64,000 nt of DNA from Nitratiruptor sp. Its GTDB lineage: Bacteria > Campylobacterota > Campylobacteria > Campylobacterales > Nitratiruptoraceae. The position numbers and the translations under genes are program-made. Position 1 is the first letter of the stretch; every line of letters begins with the position of its first letter. Positions 9,140-18,579 of this stretch are shown piece after piece. Location of the stretch: the NCBI GenBank assembly GCA_009659925.1, contig PUXW01000019.1:62001-126000 (forward strand), given 5' to 3'. The notes beneath the pieces were generated by a model. It was not told the origin of the DNA. It worked only from the letters and a program-made list of their open reading frames with translations, and did no database searches.

Positions 9140-12029
9140 GTTGGAAGGGGCCCGGGCCCAGGCGGCGGCCAGGGTTCTGGGGATCGAGCATATTGTCCTC
9201 CCCGATTTTCGAGGCCGTTTCGGTGAGGATTTGCGCCCCTTCAAGGGGGAGCTGGATCGACTCAATCGGGCCCTCTTCGCCTTCTACCAAAATCCAAAGG
9301 CCCTCCTCATCGCCCCCTTTCGCACCATCGCCCACCCGCTTCCTCGCAAGGAGCATCTCCCTTCTTGGACCGTTGCCTTCGGGGATGAGGTCGATTTGGA
9401 GGAGATCCGGGGGCGCCTCTTCGAGTGGGGCTACCGCTTCGTCGATCTGGTTACCGAAGTTGGGGAGGCCAGTTTGCGTGGGGACATCCTCGACATCTTC
9501 CCGCCCAACCTCGATGCTCCGGTGCGCATCAGCCTCTTCGATACCCAGGTCGAGAGTCTGCGCCCTTTCGATCCAGGAAGTCAGCTCAGCCATGGAGAGG
9601 AGCTCGAAGAGGTCACCCTCATCCCAGCCCTCTACGCCTTTCCCCAAGGACGCACTCAGGTGGAAGAGGAGATCGCTGGATGGGAGTGCCCCATCCTCGT
9701 CAAGGATATCTACTCCCTCGGATTCTGGTTGCTTGAGCGGACCAATTTGCTTGAGGGTAAAGAGGCGGTTTGCTCGGGCCCTCTCCCCCTCGATGAGTAT
9801 TATCAAGGGGCCCGAGGATTGATTGATCAGGCCAGTTTCGAGCTCCCCCAGATCCCTCCACCCAAGAGGTGGTGGGATATCAACCCAACAAACATAGAAG
9901 GCTACGCCGCCCAGAAGGTAGGCAAGAAGCGGGTGCGCATCCTCGCCTCTTCTCCAGAGCTACTTCGCTATAGCTCCATCCCCCAGCTGGAGGAGGTGGA
10001 GCTCATTCTTGGAGATGGAATCCTCCAGATCGAGTCTAAAGAGGAGGTGATCCTCTCCCTCAACCGCTTTAATCGCCCCCCCTCCCGACCCCGTTTGTTG
10101 CTGGATGAGCTCGAAGTTGGCAACTATGTGGTCCATGAGATCCATGGGGTCGGGATCTTCCAGGGGATCGAACAGCTCCTTTTACTGGGAGGGCGCAAGG
10201 ATTTCGTAGCCCTTGGTTACGAAGGAGGCGATCGCCTCCTCGTTCCCGTAGAGCAGTTGGATCTGCTGAGCCGATATGTGGGGAGTGGGGAGCCCCCGAA
10301 ACTCGATCGTCTCGGGAGTCGCTCCTTCGCCCGCTCCAAGGAGCGGGTACGTACGAAGCTGATGGCCCTGGCTCAAGAGATCATCGACCGAGCCGCCAAA
10401 CGGGCCCTGGCCAGGGTCCAACCCATTCCCATCGATTTCCAGGAGGTGGCGAAGTTTCAAGGGAGTGCGGGCTTTTCCTACACCCCTGACCAGCAACGGG
10501 CGATCCAACAGATCTTCGCTCGACTGGAACAAGGGGAGGTCCTGGACATGCTCTTGAGCGGGGATGTGGGATTTGGCAAGAGCGAGGTGGCCTTGAACGC
10601 CCTTTTTGCCGTAGCCAAAGCCGGCTACCAAGGGGCGATGGTGGTCCCCACGACCCTCCTATCCGCCCAGCACTACCACAACTTCCGGAAGCGTCTGGAA
10701 CCCTTTGGGATTCGGGTAGGACGGCTAGATCGCTTTGTAAGTGCCAAGGAGCGCCGGGCCCTCCTGGAAGATCTGGCCCAAGGGAAGATCGATGTTCTCG
10801 TCGGGACCCACGCCCTTTTGGAAGCCTCTTTTGCCAACCTCGCCCTTGTTGTGGTGGACGAGGAGCATAAGTTTGGGGTCAAACAGAAGGAGCGACTCAA
10901 AGAGCTTGGGGAGGGGCTCCATCTCCTCTCCATGAGTGCAACCCCCATTCCCAGAAGCCTCAACATGGCCTTGAGCAACCTCAAGGAGTTGGTCACCCTC
11001 GAAACCCCTCCCTCCATTCGCCAGGAGGTTCGCACCTTTGTCCGGGAGTATAGCGATGCCCTGGTTAAAGAGGTCATTCTCCGGGAGCTCAGGCGAGGGG
11101 GGCAACTCTTTTACATCTACAACTCCATTGCCCAGATGGAGCAAAAGCGTCAGGCTTTGCTTCAGCTTCTCCCCCAGCTGCGTATCCTCACTCTCCATTC
11201 CAAAGTCCCTGCGGCCACCTCCGAGCGGGAACTCTTGCGATTTGCCCAAGGGGAGTACGATCTGCTCTTGTCCACCTCCATCCTGGAGAGTGGGATCCAT
11301 ATGCCCCGGGTCAACACCATCATCGTCGAAGGTGCTGATCGCTTCGGAATCTCCGATTTGCACCAGCTCCGGGGCCGGGTTGGTCGGGGTGGGGTTGAGG
11401 GGTATTGCTACTTCCTCATCGAGGATGCCATGGAGATGAGCGAAGAGGCCAAGAGGCGTCTCGTCGCTTTGGAGAGCAACTCCTTCATCGGAAGTGGGGC
11501 TCTGTTGGCCCAGTACGATCTGGAGATCCGGGGCGGGGGGAATATCCTGGGGGCCCAGCAGAGTGGCCATATCAAGGGGGTTGGCTACGGGCTCTATGTG
11601 AAGATGCTCGAAGGGGAGATCAGACGGGCCTTGGCTCAGGGAGATGGAGGAGAAGCAGAGGAAGAGAAGGGGGTAGAGCTGCGTTTGAGTGTCAATGCCT
11701 ATTTGAGTCCTGAGCTCATTGGGAGTGAGCGGGTCAAGTTGGAGCTCTATCGCCGCCTCGCTCAAGCGCGTAGCCTGGAGGAGGTAGGTAGACTTGCCAG
11801 GGAGATTGAGGATCGCTTTGGAAAGCTCGATAGGCCAAGCCGCAACTTCCTCGACCTCATCGCCATCAAACTCCTGGCCGCCAGGAGGGGAATCAAGCGT
11901 GTGAGCAACTATGGTCAAAACATCACCCTTGAATCCCTGGACGGAAGGAAACACCACCTCAAGGCCCCAAGCAAGGATGAGGAGGATCTTCTGGCCACTT
12001 TGATGGCCTATCTCAAGGGGGAACAATGA
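9075..12029 (+). CDS. mfd: Transcription-repair coupling factor Mfd
   Basis: SF2 translocase that removes RNA polymerase stalled at lesions and recruits UvrA. I place the start at ATG 9075 (MGAKFYEYLQEHRP, 984 residues); the track start at 9000 extends into folC without a ribosome site. The RNAP-interaction domain includes LEVGNYVVHEIHGVGIFQGIE. The translocase carries LSGDVGFGKSEVA (Walker A), VVDEEHKFGVKQKE (motif II) and QLRGRVGRGGVEGYCY (motif VI). It is shorter than the roughly 1150-residue enterobacterial protein, with the loss in the N-terminal UvrB-like part, as usual for this phylum. Confidence 0.96.
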   Translation: MGAKFYEYLQEHRPQILVVEDELEGARAQAAARVLGIEHIVLPDFRGRFGEDLRPFKGELDRLNRALFAFYQNPKALLIAPFRTIAHPLPRKEHLPSWTVAFGDEVDLEEIRGRLFEWGYRFVDLVTEVGEASLRGDILDIFPPNLDAPVRISLFDTQVESLRPFDPGSQLSHGEELEEVTLIPALYAFPQGRTQVEEEIAGWECPILVKDIYSLGFWLLERTNLLEGKEAVCSGPLPLDEYYQGARGLIDQASFELPQIPPPKRWWDINPTNIEGYAAQKVGKKRVRILASSPELLRYSSIPQLEEVELILGDGILQIESKEEVILSLNRFNRPPSRPRLLLDELEVGNYVVHEIHGVGIFQGIEQLLLLGGRKDFVALGYEGGDRLLVPVEQLDLLSRYVGSGEPPKLDRLGSRSFARSKERVRTKLMALAQEIIDRAAKRALARVQPIPIDFQEVAKFQGSAGFSYTPDQQRAIQQIFARLEQGEVLDMLLSGDVGFGKSEVALNALFAVAKAGYQGAMVVPTTLLSAQHYHNFRKRLEPFGIRVGRLDRFVSAKERRALLEDLAQGKIDVLVGTHALLEASFANLALVVVDEEHKFGVKQKERLKELGEGLHLLSMSATPIPRSLNMALSNLKELVTLETPPSIRQEVRTFVREYSDALVKEVILRELRRGGQLFYIYNSIAQMEQKRQALLQLLPQLRILTLHSKVPAATSERELLRFAQGEYDLLLSTSILESGIHMPRVNTIIVEGADRFGISDLHQLRGRVGRGGVEGYCYFLIEDAMEMSEEAKRRLVALESNSFIGSGALLAQYDLEIRGGGNILGAQQSGHIKGVGYGLYVKMLEGEIRRALAQGDGGEAEEEKGVELRLSVNAYLSPELIGSERVKLELYRRLAQARSLEEVGRLAREIEDRFGKLDRPSRNFLDLIAIKLLAARRGIKRVSNYGQNITLESLDGRKHHLKAPSKDEEDLLATLMAYLKGEQ

Positions 12030-12823
12030 AGATTGGATTTATCGGTGATATCGTGGGACGGCCAGGACGCAAGATGGTCCAGCGCCACCTACCCCAAATT
12101 CGAGAGGATCTCGGGCTGGACTATGTGATCGCTAACTACGAGAATGCCAGCCACGGTTTTGGCCTCACCCCCAAGAATGCCCAAGAGCTCCTGGCGGCTG
12201 GAATCGACCTCATGACAGGGGGAAACCACACCTGGGACAAGCGGGAGATCATTCCTTTGCTCGACCAGCTCCCGTTGCTGCGACCCCTCAACTATCCCCC
12301 GGGCGTTCCTGGCCGGGGCTTCATGGTTTTGGATGGGCGGTTGGCGGTGGTCAATCTCATGGGCCATTATGGGATGCCGATGGTGGAGAACCCCTTCCTA
12401 GCCGCTCAAAAGATAGTCTCCCAGCTCCAAGGGGAGGTGGAAGCGATCTTCATCGACTTTCATGCCGAGGCAACCAGCGAAAAGCGGGCGATGTTCCTCA
12501 TGCTCAAGGGAGAAATCGGAGCGCTGGTTGGAACCCACACCCATGTAGGCAGTGACGACTTGGTCATTGATGGGGGGAGTGGCTATGTGAGTGATGTCGG
12601 GTTGACGGGATGCCGGGACAATGTGATTGGCATGAAGGCCGAAGGGGCGATCCAGCGGTTTTTGACGGGGCTGCCCACCCGGTTCGATGTCCCCGATCGG
12701 TGTCGGACCATCTTTCAGATGGTGGTCTTCCAGCTGGAGGAGGGGCGCTGTGTGGAAGGGTACAAAATCAAAGCCTACGACGACCAGCCCTACCAAATCG
12801 TCCAGGAGGCCTACAAGGAATGA
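12026..12823 (+). CDS. ymdB: YmdB-family metallophosphoesterase (TIGR00282 type)
   Basis: 265 residues. Metal-ligand motifs are GFIGDIVGRPG (N terminus), NYENASHGFG, GGNHTWDK (about 68), FIDFHAEATSEK and GTHTHVGSDD. This family hydrolyses 2',3'-cyclic nucleotides; the Bacillus YmdB affects biofilm and RNA turnover. The ATG overlaps the mfd stop codon by four bases. A link to repair is suggested only by its place between mfd and a DNA glycosylase. Confidence 0.9.
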   Translation: MKIGFIGDIVGRPGRKMVQRHLPQIREDLGLDYVIANYENASHGFGLTPKNAQELLAAGIDLMTGGNHTWDKREIIPLLDQLPLLRPLNYPPGVPGRGFMVLDGRLAVVNLMGHYGMPMVENPFLAAQKIVSQLQGEVEAIFIDFHAEATSEKRAMFLMLKGEIGALVGTHTHVGSDDLVIDGGSGYVSDVGLTGCRDNVIGMKAEGAIQRFLTGLPTRFDVPDRCRTIFQMVVFQLEEGRCVEGYKIKAYDDQPYQIVQEAYKE

Positions 12824-13518
12824 GGGGTTACGACCTACTGGTGCGGCTCAAGGAGCTGGGCTACATTCGATACAGTGACGATCCCTACTGGTGGCCCCGG
12901 AGTGGAACCTTCGAGGTGGTAGTGGGAGCGATCCTCACACAAAATAGCCGCTGGGAGCGGGTGGAGGTGGCCTTGGCCAATCTTCGGGAATTCCTCGGAG
13001 GCCAGATCGATCCCCAGGCCTTGGTAGAGCTTGATTCTCGCCTCTTGAGCCAGCTCATCAAACCGGCCGGCTTCTACCGAACCAAGGCCCACCGCCTCCA
13101 GCTCCTCACCCAACGCATCCTCGATCGCTACGGGAGCTTTGAGGCCTTCCAAGCCAGGCCCAGCCGTCGTTGGCTCTTGGAGCAAAAGGGGATCGGTCCG
13201 GAGAGTGCCGATGCCATCCTCAATTATGGCTGCTACCGGGAGTTCCTAGTGGTGGATCGCTATAGCGCCAAACTTCTTGGGCTCTTTGGCTACTCCTTCC
13301 ACCACTACGATGAGCTCCAGGACTTTTTGGCAGCCTCTTTGCGAGAGCATCGGGAGGCCATTGCCGCCCTCTACCCGGCTCCCATCCCCCTGGCCCAAAT
13401 CTATGCCCGTTTCCACGGGAAAATCGTCGAGTTTTGCAAGGATTGGTGCAAGGGGAAGGGGTGGCAACGACGGGCCAGGTCACTCCTGGAGGGAGAGAGC
13501 TTGCCGGATGGCGGGTAG
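12820..13518 (+). CDS. Endonuclease III-fold DNA glycosylase, MagIII type
   Basis: 232 residues from ATG 12820, overlapping the ymdB stop. The helix-hairpin-helix is LEQKGIGPESADAILNYG (about 120-137) and the conserved catalytic aspartate is in VVDRYSAKLL. The position that holds the lyase lysine in Nth is not lysine here, so a monofunctional glycosylase is expected. The iron-sulfur cluster loop is absent: only CKDWC remains near the C terminus. Helicobacter MagIII, a 3-methyladenine glycosylase, has the same two features; the substrate here is inferred from that likeness. The track start at 12610 lies in ymdB. Confidence 0.8.
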   Translation: MRGYDLLVRLKELGYIRYSDDPYWWPRSGTFEVVVGAILTQNSRWERVEVALANLREFLGGQIDPQALVELDSRLLSQLIKPAGFYRTKAHRLQLLTQRILDRYGSFEAFQARPSRRWLLEQKGIGPESADAILNYGCYREFLVVDRYSAKLLGLFGYSFHHYDELQDFLAASLREHREAIAALYPAPIPLAQIYARFHGKIVEFCKDWCKGKGWQRRARSLLEGESLPDGG

Positions 13519-13881
13519 GAGTTGGGAGCGCATCTGGTGGAGGAGCTGGTGAAAGGCTTCGTAGGGTTTGCCCTCCGGATCGGGGAAGGGGAGCAGGAGC
13601 TGAGGGCTTCGAGGATCCCAGAGGGGACACTCCTCCTCATTGCAAACTCGAACCACGAGATCGAAGGATTGGCCGGCCACCTCATTGAGCCCTTTGGAGC
13701 GGTATGTCGGGCGCCAGAGCCCAGCCTCCTGGAGGAGCCGTTTGGCGTTGGGGTTGACCTGACCCCGGGGACAAGAGCCAGCACTTTGGGCTGTGACTCC
13801 GGGAAGTTCGTGGTCGATGAGGGCCTGGGCGATGATGGAACGGCAACTATTCCCTTTGCACAAGACGAGGACCTGCTTCAT
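13480..13881 (-). CDS. arsC: Arsenate reductase / low-molecular-weight protein tyrosine phosphatase family
   Basis: 133 residues. The N terminus carries the CX5R phosphate loop CKGNSCRS (Cys8, Arg14). A cysteine pair follows in VRVCNEEECPLW (about 80-85) with the aspartate-bearing loop PFPDPEGKPYEAF. The three cysteines match the thioredoxin-coupled ArsC rather than a tyrosine phosphatase, but no arsR or efflux gene is adjacent, so arsenate detoxification is inferred. ATG overlaps the dnaX stop by four bases, so it is transcribed behind dnaX. Its last 39 bp overlap the end of the convergent glycosylase gene. Confidence 0.82.
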   Translation of the reverse strand: MKQVLVLCKGNSCRSIIAQALIDHELPGVTAQSAGSCPRGQVNPNAKRLLQEAGLWRPTYRSKGLNEVAGQSFDLVVRVCNEEECPLWDPRSPQLLLPFPDPEGKPYEAFHQLLHQMRSQLLPAIRQALSLQE

Positions 13882-15383
13882 ACCTTCTGCTTTATGTGGA
13901 TCTTCTTGGCTCGAAAGAGCTCCTTGGCCCGCTGGACCAGGGGCGTGTGGAGAATATCTTCATGGAGCTCCCCCGGGGCCGTTGGGGCGATACAACTTCC
14001 CTGGGGTTCTGGCTCCTGGGGTTGGGGTTCTGGTGGACTATCGTCGATCTTCTGGATCTTGGTCTCTAGGCCAAAGAGCTCTTTGATCAGGTGTTTGATG
14101 GTCCCATAGGAGAGGCGGAGCTTCTCCTTGCACTCGGGAGGGGTATGGCTGCGCCAGGTGAGAACTCCGTTCTGGAAGGAGACGAAGGTGACACTCCGCT
14201 CGAAACACTCCCCTAGTTCGTAGTTTCGCCGATAGAGCTCATCGACAAGCCGCTGGAACCGGGATTTGGGATCGGCCTCGAAGAGGGTCGGTTGCTCCTT
14301 TGGCCTTGGGGCGGGGGATGGAGTGGGGGGGTGGGCCTTTTCGAGCTCTTGGATGAGCTGGTCGATCTCTTTGAGCTTGGTGGCCTCCACCATCTTCCAC
14401 AAAGTCAAGGTCAGGACCGACTCGTCGTCGCCGCTGAGAAAGAGGAGCTCCTTGGCTTGGCTGAGGATTCGTAAGAAGCGCTCTTGGAGGATCGGAGGGA
14501 TCCGGGGATCCTGGGCGAGGATCGCCTCTTTGAGGCTGTGGAGGAGCTCGTCGAGGACCATCTGGGCCTCGTACTCCCTGGCCTCCTGGAGAAAGGCGGT
14601 GATGGCTTGGCGGTTCCGGGAGAGGACCATCTCCCAGAGGGCTTGGATCTGCTGGGGATCGATGAGGCCGAGCATCTCCACCACCTTGGCCGTGTGGAGG
14701 TGGCCTTTAGAATAGACGATAGCTTGATCCAAGAGGGTGAGGGTGTCCCGGAGGGAGCCTTGCCCGCTCCGGGCAAGAATCTCGAGGGCCTGGAGCTCGT
14801 AGGGGATCTCCTCGGTGGCGAGGATCTGTTGGAGGTGGTGGACTATGGCCTGGTGGGGGATCTTCTTGAAGCGGAAGTGTTGGGTCCGACTCAAGATGGT
14901 GGCGGGCAGCTTCATAGGGTCGGTGGTGGCCAGGATGAACTTCACATATTCTGGGGGCTCTTCGAGGGTCTTCAAGAGGGCGTTGAAGGCCTCTTTGGTG
15001 AGCATGTGGACTTCGTCGATGATGAAGATCTTGTAGCGCCCCTGGGCCGGTTTGTAGCGGGTGTGTTCGATGAGCTCCCGGATGTCGTCGATCTTCCGGT
15101 TGCTGGCGGCATCCATTTCGACGATGTCGATATGGCGTCCCTCATTGGCCGCCCGACAATCCTCACACTCCTCGCACGGATTGCTGGTGGGTCCCTCCTG
15201 GCACAAGAGGGCCTTGGCAAAGATCCGGGCTGTGCTGGTCTTGCCGCTCCCTCGCAGCCCGCTAAAAAGATAGGCGTGGCCCAGCTGTTTGGTATCGAGG
15301 GCGAGGGTGAGGGTCTGGACGATGGGCTCCTGGCCGATGAGATCCTCAAAGCGTTTCGGACGGTATTTGAGGGATAGGGTCAC
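13878..15383 (-). CDS. dnaX: DNA polymerase III subunit gamma/tau
   Basis: 501-residue clamp-loader ATPase from GTG 15383, which has GGAAGGAG at good spacing; the track start at 15398 (TTG) would lie on that Shine-Dalgarno. SLKYRPKRFEDLIGQ opens the protein; Walker A is FSGLRGSGKTSTARIFAKAL, the zinc module is CEECEDCRA, Walker B is IIDEVHMLTKEAFNALLKTLEEPP, and sensor 1 and 2 regions follow. I searched the linker for an A-AAA-AAG slippery site and found none, so only one product is expected. It is divergent from the 15437 gene over a palindromic promoter. Confidence 0.95.
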   Translation of the reverse strand: MTLSLKYRPKRFEDLIGQEPIVQTLTLALDTKQLGHAYLFSGLRGSGKTSTARIFAKALLCQEGPTSNPCEECEDCRAANEGRHIDIVEMDAASNRKIDDIRELIEHTRYKPAQGRYKIFIIDEVHMLTKEAFNALLKTLEEPPEYVKFILATTDPMKLPATILSRTQHFRFKKIPHQAIVHHLQQILATEEIPYELQALEILARSGQGSLRDTLTLLDQAIVYSKGHLHTAKVVEMLGLIDPQQIQALWEMVLSRNRQAITAFLQEAREYEAQMVLDELLHSLKEAILAQDPRIPPILQERFLRILSQAKELLFLSGDDESVLTLTLWKMVEATKLKEIDQLIQELEKAHPPTPSPAPRPKEQPTLFEADPKSRFQRLVDELYRRNYELGECFERSVTFVSFQNGVLTWRSHTPPECKEKLRLSYGTIKHLIKELFGLETKIQKIDDSPPEPQPQEPEPQGSCIAPTAPGELHEDILHTPLVQRAKELFRAKKIHIKQKV

Positions 15384-15401
15384 TGCTGCTCCTTCCAAAG
15401 A

Positions 15402-15415
15402 GCTATAATTATAGC
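15402..15415. promoter_or_regulatory. Perfectly palindromic bidirectional -10 promoter (dnaX / 15437 gene)
   Basis: GCTATAATTATAGC is a 14-bp perfect palindrome holding TATAAT on both strands (plus 15404-15409, minus 15408-15413). The expected start points are about 15416 (plus) and 15401 (minus), leaving short leaders of about 20 bases that hold AAGGAGGG and GGAAGGAG. The two -10 boxes overlap by two bases, so only one RNA polymerase can be bound at a time. Confidence 0.7.
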
Positions 15416-15436
15416 ATGTCCCAAGAAGGAGGGATC

Positions 15437-15994
15437 ATGAAGCTTGGGATGGTCCTGTTTATCGGAGTACTGCTCCTTCTGGCCTATGCCATTTGGCGCA
15501 GCGATCCGGCCTTTGTCGCTTTGGAGGATGGGAAGTTGCGTTTTGGGAAGCGGGGGTGTGCGCTCGCCTTTGAAGTGGAGGTGGTGGCCAGGGAACGGGA
15601 GGTAGTGGATGAGCTGACCATCCAACGCTGGCTCATCCGTTTATCCAATGGGGATAGCCTCTACTACGAAGAGGTCGATCTGCCTCCCAAGGAGGCTTTT
15701 GGATGGAGCTATCGGGCTATCGTGGAGGGGCTCTTTGGATTTCGGGTGGAGGAGGTGGCCAGTGGGGATGGTTTCGTGATCTATCGGGGGGATTTTGCCA
15801 TCGCCCTTTTTTACAAGAGCCGCCATAACCTCATCCTCCTCTATCCAGCCGATGATCTGATGGAGGCCCTCCTAGCCTGTTTGCAACGGGGGGAGCAAAA
15901 ACCTCTCCTTGAGCGCAAGGGGATTGTGCCTAGGAAGGGGAGATGGAAGATCGAATGGATCATCCTCGATGGGCTCATCGAGAAGAATATCTAA
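15437..15994 (+). CDS. Unknown protein with one N-terminal membrane helix
   Basis: 185 residues from ATG 15437, which has AAGAAGGAGGG directly upstream; the track start at 15416 would sit on the expected transcription start. One hydrophobic helix (about 4-19, GMVLFIGVLLLLAYAIW) is followed by a soluble domain rich in beta strands (RWLIRLSNGDSLYYEE, then GFVIYRGDFAIALFYK). I recognise no family. The last 20 bp overlap the end of murI on the other strand. The helix could be an uncleaved signal anchor, putting the domain in the periplasm. Confidence 0.75.
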   Translation: MKLGMVLFIGVLLLLAYAIWRSDPAFVALEDGKLRFGKRGCALAFEVEVVAREREVVDELTIQRWLIRLSNGDSLYYEEVDLPPKEAFGWSYRAIVEGLFGFRVEEVASGDGFVIYRGDFAIALFYKSRHNLILLYPADDLMEALLACLQRGEQKPLLERKGIVPRKGRWKIEWIILDGLIEKNI

Positions 15995-16724
15995 GCCACT
16001 CCCGGGCTACCCGTTTGAGCTTTTCGGGGCTTTCGGAGGCGAAGAGTTTGAGCTCTGGTTGGCGGTTGGTCGGTTCGATGGCAAGAGCTTGATGGAGGTA
16101 GTCGCAGATGGCCTCTCCCGAGTGGATGAGAATCGTTTCCGGACCGAAATAGCTGGTCAGGGCCTCTTGAAGGAGGGGGAAGTGGGTACAGCCGAGGATA
16201 ATTCCCTTGGGGTGGGGGAGGTTGTGGAAGTAGTGGTCCATGGTGGCCTGGACGATAGGTCCAGTGAGGATCCCCTCCTCCACCAGGGGAACGAAGAGCG
16301 GGGTGGCTTGGAAGGTGAGGTTGCAAAAGCCCTCCTGGCGCAAGAGCTCTTCATACTGGCCGCTGGAGATGGTGGCTTTGGTTCCAATGACCAAGATGGG
16401 TTCGTGCCCTTCCAGACGCTCCTTGGCTGCCAAGACCCCTGGTTCGATTACCCCCACTACTGGAAAGGTAGCACTTTCTCGAAGCTCCTCCAAAGCGTGG
16501 GCACTCACTGAGTTGCATGCGGCAATGAGTAGATCGGGATCGAAATTCTTGAAGAACTCCAGGGCTTCCAGGGAGTAGCGGACGATGGTATTTTTATCTT
16601 TGGTTCCGTAGGGGACCCGGGCCGTATCGCCAAAATAGATGATCTCGTCGAAGAAACGGTGTTCGATAAGGCTCTTGACGACCGTGAGGCCACCGACACC
16701 GCTATCGAAGACAGCGGCTCGCAA
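15975..16724 (-). CDS. murI: Glutamate racemase
   Basis: 249 residues; interconverts L- and D-glutamate for peptidoglycan. Substrate motifs are AAVFDSGVGGLTV and DTARVPYGTK; the two catalytic cysteines are in LIAACNSVSA (about 70) and LGCTHFPLL (about 180). Length is normal. ATG begins three bases after the rho stop, so rho and murI form one unit; the same adjacency exists in Helicobacter as I recall. Confidence 0.96.
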   Translation of the reverse strand: MRAAVFDSGVGGLTVVKSLIEHRFFDEIIYFGDTARVPYGTKDKNTIVRYSLEALEFFKNFDPDLLIAACNSVSAHALEELRESATFPVVGVIEPGVLAAKERLEGHEPILVIGTKATISSGQYEELLRQEGFCNLTFQATPLFVPLVEEGILTGPIVQATMDHYFHNLPHPKGIILGCTHFPLLQEALTSYFGPETILIHSGEAICDYLHQALAIEPTNRQPELKLFASESPEKLKRVAREWLRYSSR

Positions 16725-16727
16725 GGG

Positions 16728-18077
16728 CTAGGCGCCCTCGTTCATGATGCTCAAGAACTCCTGGTTGTTCTTGGTCTTGAGCATTTTGGAGTAGAGGAAT
16801 TTGAGGGCCTCCACCTCATCCATCGATTGCATGGCGTTGCGCAAAGCCCAGACCTTCTGGAGGGTATCCGGATCGACCAGGAGCTCCTCCTTCCTGGTTC
16901 CAGATTTGAGGATGTCGATGGCGGGGTAGATCCTGCGATCAGCAATACGTCGATCCAAGACGATTTCGCAGTTCCCTGTCCCCTTGAACTCCTCGAAGAT
17001 CACCTCATCCATCCGGCTCCCCGTGTCGATGAGGGCGGTAGAGATGATGGTCAGGCTTCCCCCCTCTTCGATGTTCCGGGCAGCACCAAAGAAGCGTTTC
17101 GGTTTGTGGAGGGCGTTGGCATCTACCCCACCACTCAAGACCTTTCCGCTAGATGGGGTGACGGTGTTATAAGCTCGGGCAAGGCGGGTGATGGAATCAA
17201 GCAGGATCACCACATCTTTGCCCATCTCCACCCGCCGTTTGGCCTTTTCGATAACCAGCTCGGCAACCCGTACATGGTTTTTAGCTGGCATATCGAAGGT
17301 GGAGCTGTAGACCTCCCCCTTGACGCTACGCTCCATATCGGTGACCTCTTCGGGGCGCTCATCCACCAGGAGGACGATGAGCTCCACTTCGGGATGGTTC
17401 CTGGCGATCCCGTGGGCGAGCTCCTTCATGAGCTCGGTCTTCCCGCTCCGGGGGGGTGCGACGATGAGGGCCCGCTGTCCTTTGCCGATGGGGGTGAAGA
17501 GGTCGAGGACCCGGCCGGTCAGCTTCATTGGATCGTATTCGAGCTTGAGGCGTTCCGTGGGGTAGAGGGGGGTCAAGTTGTCGAAGAGGGGGCGCTTCTT
17601 GGACTCTTCGGGAGGGAGGTAGTTGATGGCCTCGATCTTGAGGAGGGCGTAGTAGCGCTCCTGATCCTTTGGTGGGCGGACTTGGCCTGTGACAATATCT
17701 CCAGTACGCAGGGCGAACCGGCGAATCTGAGTGGCACTCACATAGGCATCGTTGGCGCTGTTGGAAAAATTCTCGTTGATGGCCCGCAAGAAGCCATACC
17801 CTTCCGGAGTCACTTCGAGAATTCCGGTGAAGAGGATATAGCCTCCCTTGCTCACCTGGTTCTTCAAGATCTCGAACATGAGATCTTGGCGCTTGAGCTC
17901 TTGGGGGTTTTCGATGCCTAGATGTTGGGCAATGTCGAGGAGCTCGTCGATGCTCTTGGTCCGGAGCTCTTCGATAGTGTGGCCTTCGACTGGGGTGTGG
18001 GTCCGCTTCAGTTTCGAATCGCCTAGGGAGGAGTCCTCTTCGCTTGGGAGCTCTAGATTCTCGCTCTTTTCGCTCAT
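16728..18077 (-). CDS. rho: Transcription termination factor Rho
   Basis: 449-residue hexameric RNA helicase. I choose ATG 18077 ([15 protein letters not shown]) because GAAGGAAT precedes it; the track start at 18164 reads through the promoter. An acidic N-terminal extension of about 45 residues precedes the usual Rho_N helix region ([18 protein letters not shown]), the cold-shock-type RNA-binding domain ([14 protein letters not shown]) and the ATPase core: [15 protein letters not shown] (Walker A), [14 protein letters not shown], and the Q and R loops up to [12 protein letters not shown]. Its presence fits the scarcity of intrinsic terminators in the window. Confidence 0.97.
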   Translation of the reverse strand: MSEKSENLELPSEEDSSLGDSKLKRTHTPVEGHTIEELRTKSIDELLDIAQHLGIENPQELKRQDLMFEILKNQVSKGGYILFTGILEVTPEGYGFLRAINENFSNSANDAYVSATQIRRFALRTGDIVTGQVRPPKDQERYYALLKIEAINYLPPEESKKRPLFDNLTPLYPTERLKLEYDPMKLTGRVLDLFTPIGKGQRALIVAPPRSGKTELMKELAHGIARNHPEVELIVLLVDERPEEVTDMERSVKGEVYSSTFDMPAKNHVRVAELVIEKAKRRVEMGKDVVILLDSITRLARAYNTVTPSSGKVLSGGVDANALHKPKRFFGAARNIEEGGSLTIISTALIDTGSRMDEVIFEEFKGTGNCEIVLDRRIADRRIYPAIDILKSGTRKEELLVDPDTLQKVWALRNAMQSMDEVEALKFLYSKMLKTKNNQEFLSIMNEGA

Positions 18078-18135
18078 TATTCCTTCTTTATGTGGGATCT
18101 GGTCCAGCAGCTTCGAAGGCGGTGCAGATAGCGTA

Positions 18136-18141
18136 ATTGTA
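18136..18141 (-). promoter_or_regulatory. -10 box of rho-murI
   Basis: On the minus strand ATACTACAATTACG contains TACAAT about 59 bases before the rho ATG. The leader of about 50 bases is short for an autoregulated rho leader, and no -35 is visible. Confidence 0.5.
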
Positions 18142-18160
18142 GTATATTCCCTCCCTTTCG

Positions 18161-18556
18161 TCAAGGCTGCATTGCCAGGAAGAGGAGGAGGGGATAGAGG
18201 AGGAGATTGAGGTAGCGCATCGAAGGGGTAATGGGGGTTTCGGGGGGAATCGGCAGGGCCTCATGGAGCCGATTTTCTTCGAGCTTCTTGATGAGGACCA
18301 GCTTGTAGGAGATGTCCATGAACTTGAGGAAGAGGAGGGCCAGAAACCAGATGTTGGTGAGGCCATATTTGAGCCCCACGTAGAGGGCATAGTAGAAGCT
18401 GGGATGGGAGAGGAAGAAGTAGAAGATCCCCTCTTTGTAACGCAAGTAGGTGCGCTCCAGCAGGCCTTTGATAGTATTGGCCTGCTGCCAGGAGAGTTCA
18501 TAGAGTTCGAGAAGGAGGAGGACGATCACCTCTACCGGTAGATTTGTCGCTTCCAT
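18161..18556 (-). CDS. Unknown membrane protein upstream of rho
   Basis: 131 residues from ATG 18556 ([21 protein letters not shown]), preceded by GGGAG; the track start at 18589 lies at the promoter. Hydrophobic segments are at about 9-20, 42-75 and 112-130, separated by charged stretches ([22 protein letters not shown]). No family is recognised. It ends 20 bases before the rho -10 box. The hydrophobicity and a normal ribosome site support a real gene. Confidence 0.7.
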   Translation of the reverse strand: MEATNLPVEVIVLLLLELYELSWQQANTIKGLLERTYLRYKEGIFYFFLSHPSFYYALYVGLKYGLTNIWFLALLFLKFMDISYKLVLIKKLEENRLHEALPIPPETPITPSMRYLNLLLYPLLLFLAMQP

Positions 18557-18579
18557 GACGGCTCCCAGAAAATTTTTGT

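Noticed and set aside
13878-15383. Programmed frameshift in dnaX producing a short gamma form
   Set aside because: No A-AAA-AAG heptamer followed by a stem is visible in the linker; a C7 run there is not a recognised slip site on its own.
17449-17455. G7/C7 runs in rho, recA, cdsA, dnaX and the right-edge gene as phase-variation tracts
   Set aside because: They lie in essential genes and arise from GGG/CCC codons; length seven is common by chance here. The G8 in mqnA (59026-59033) is judged likewise.
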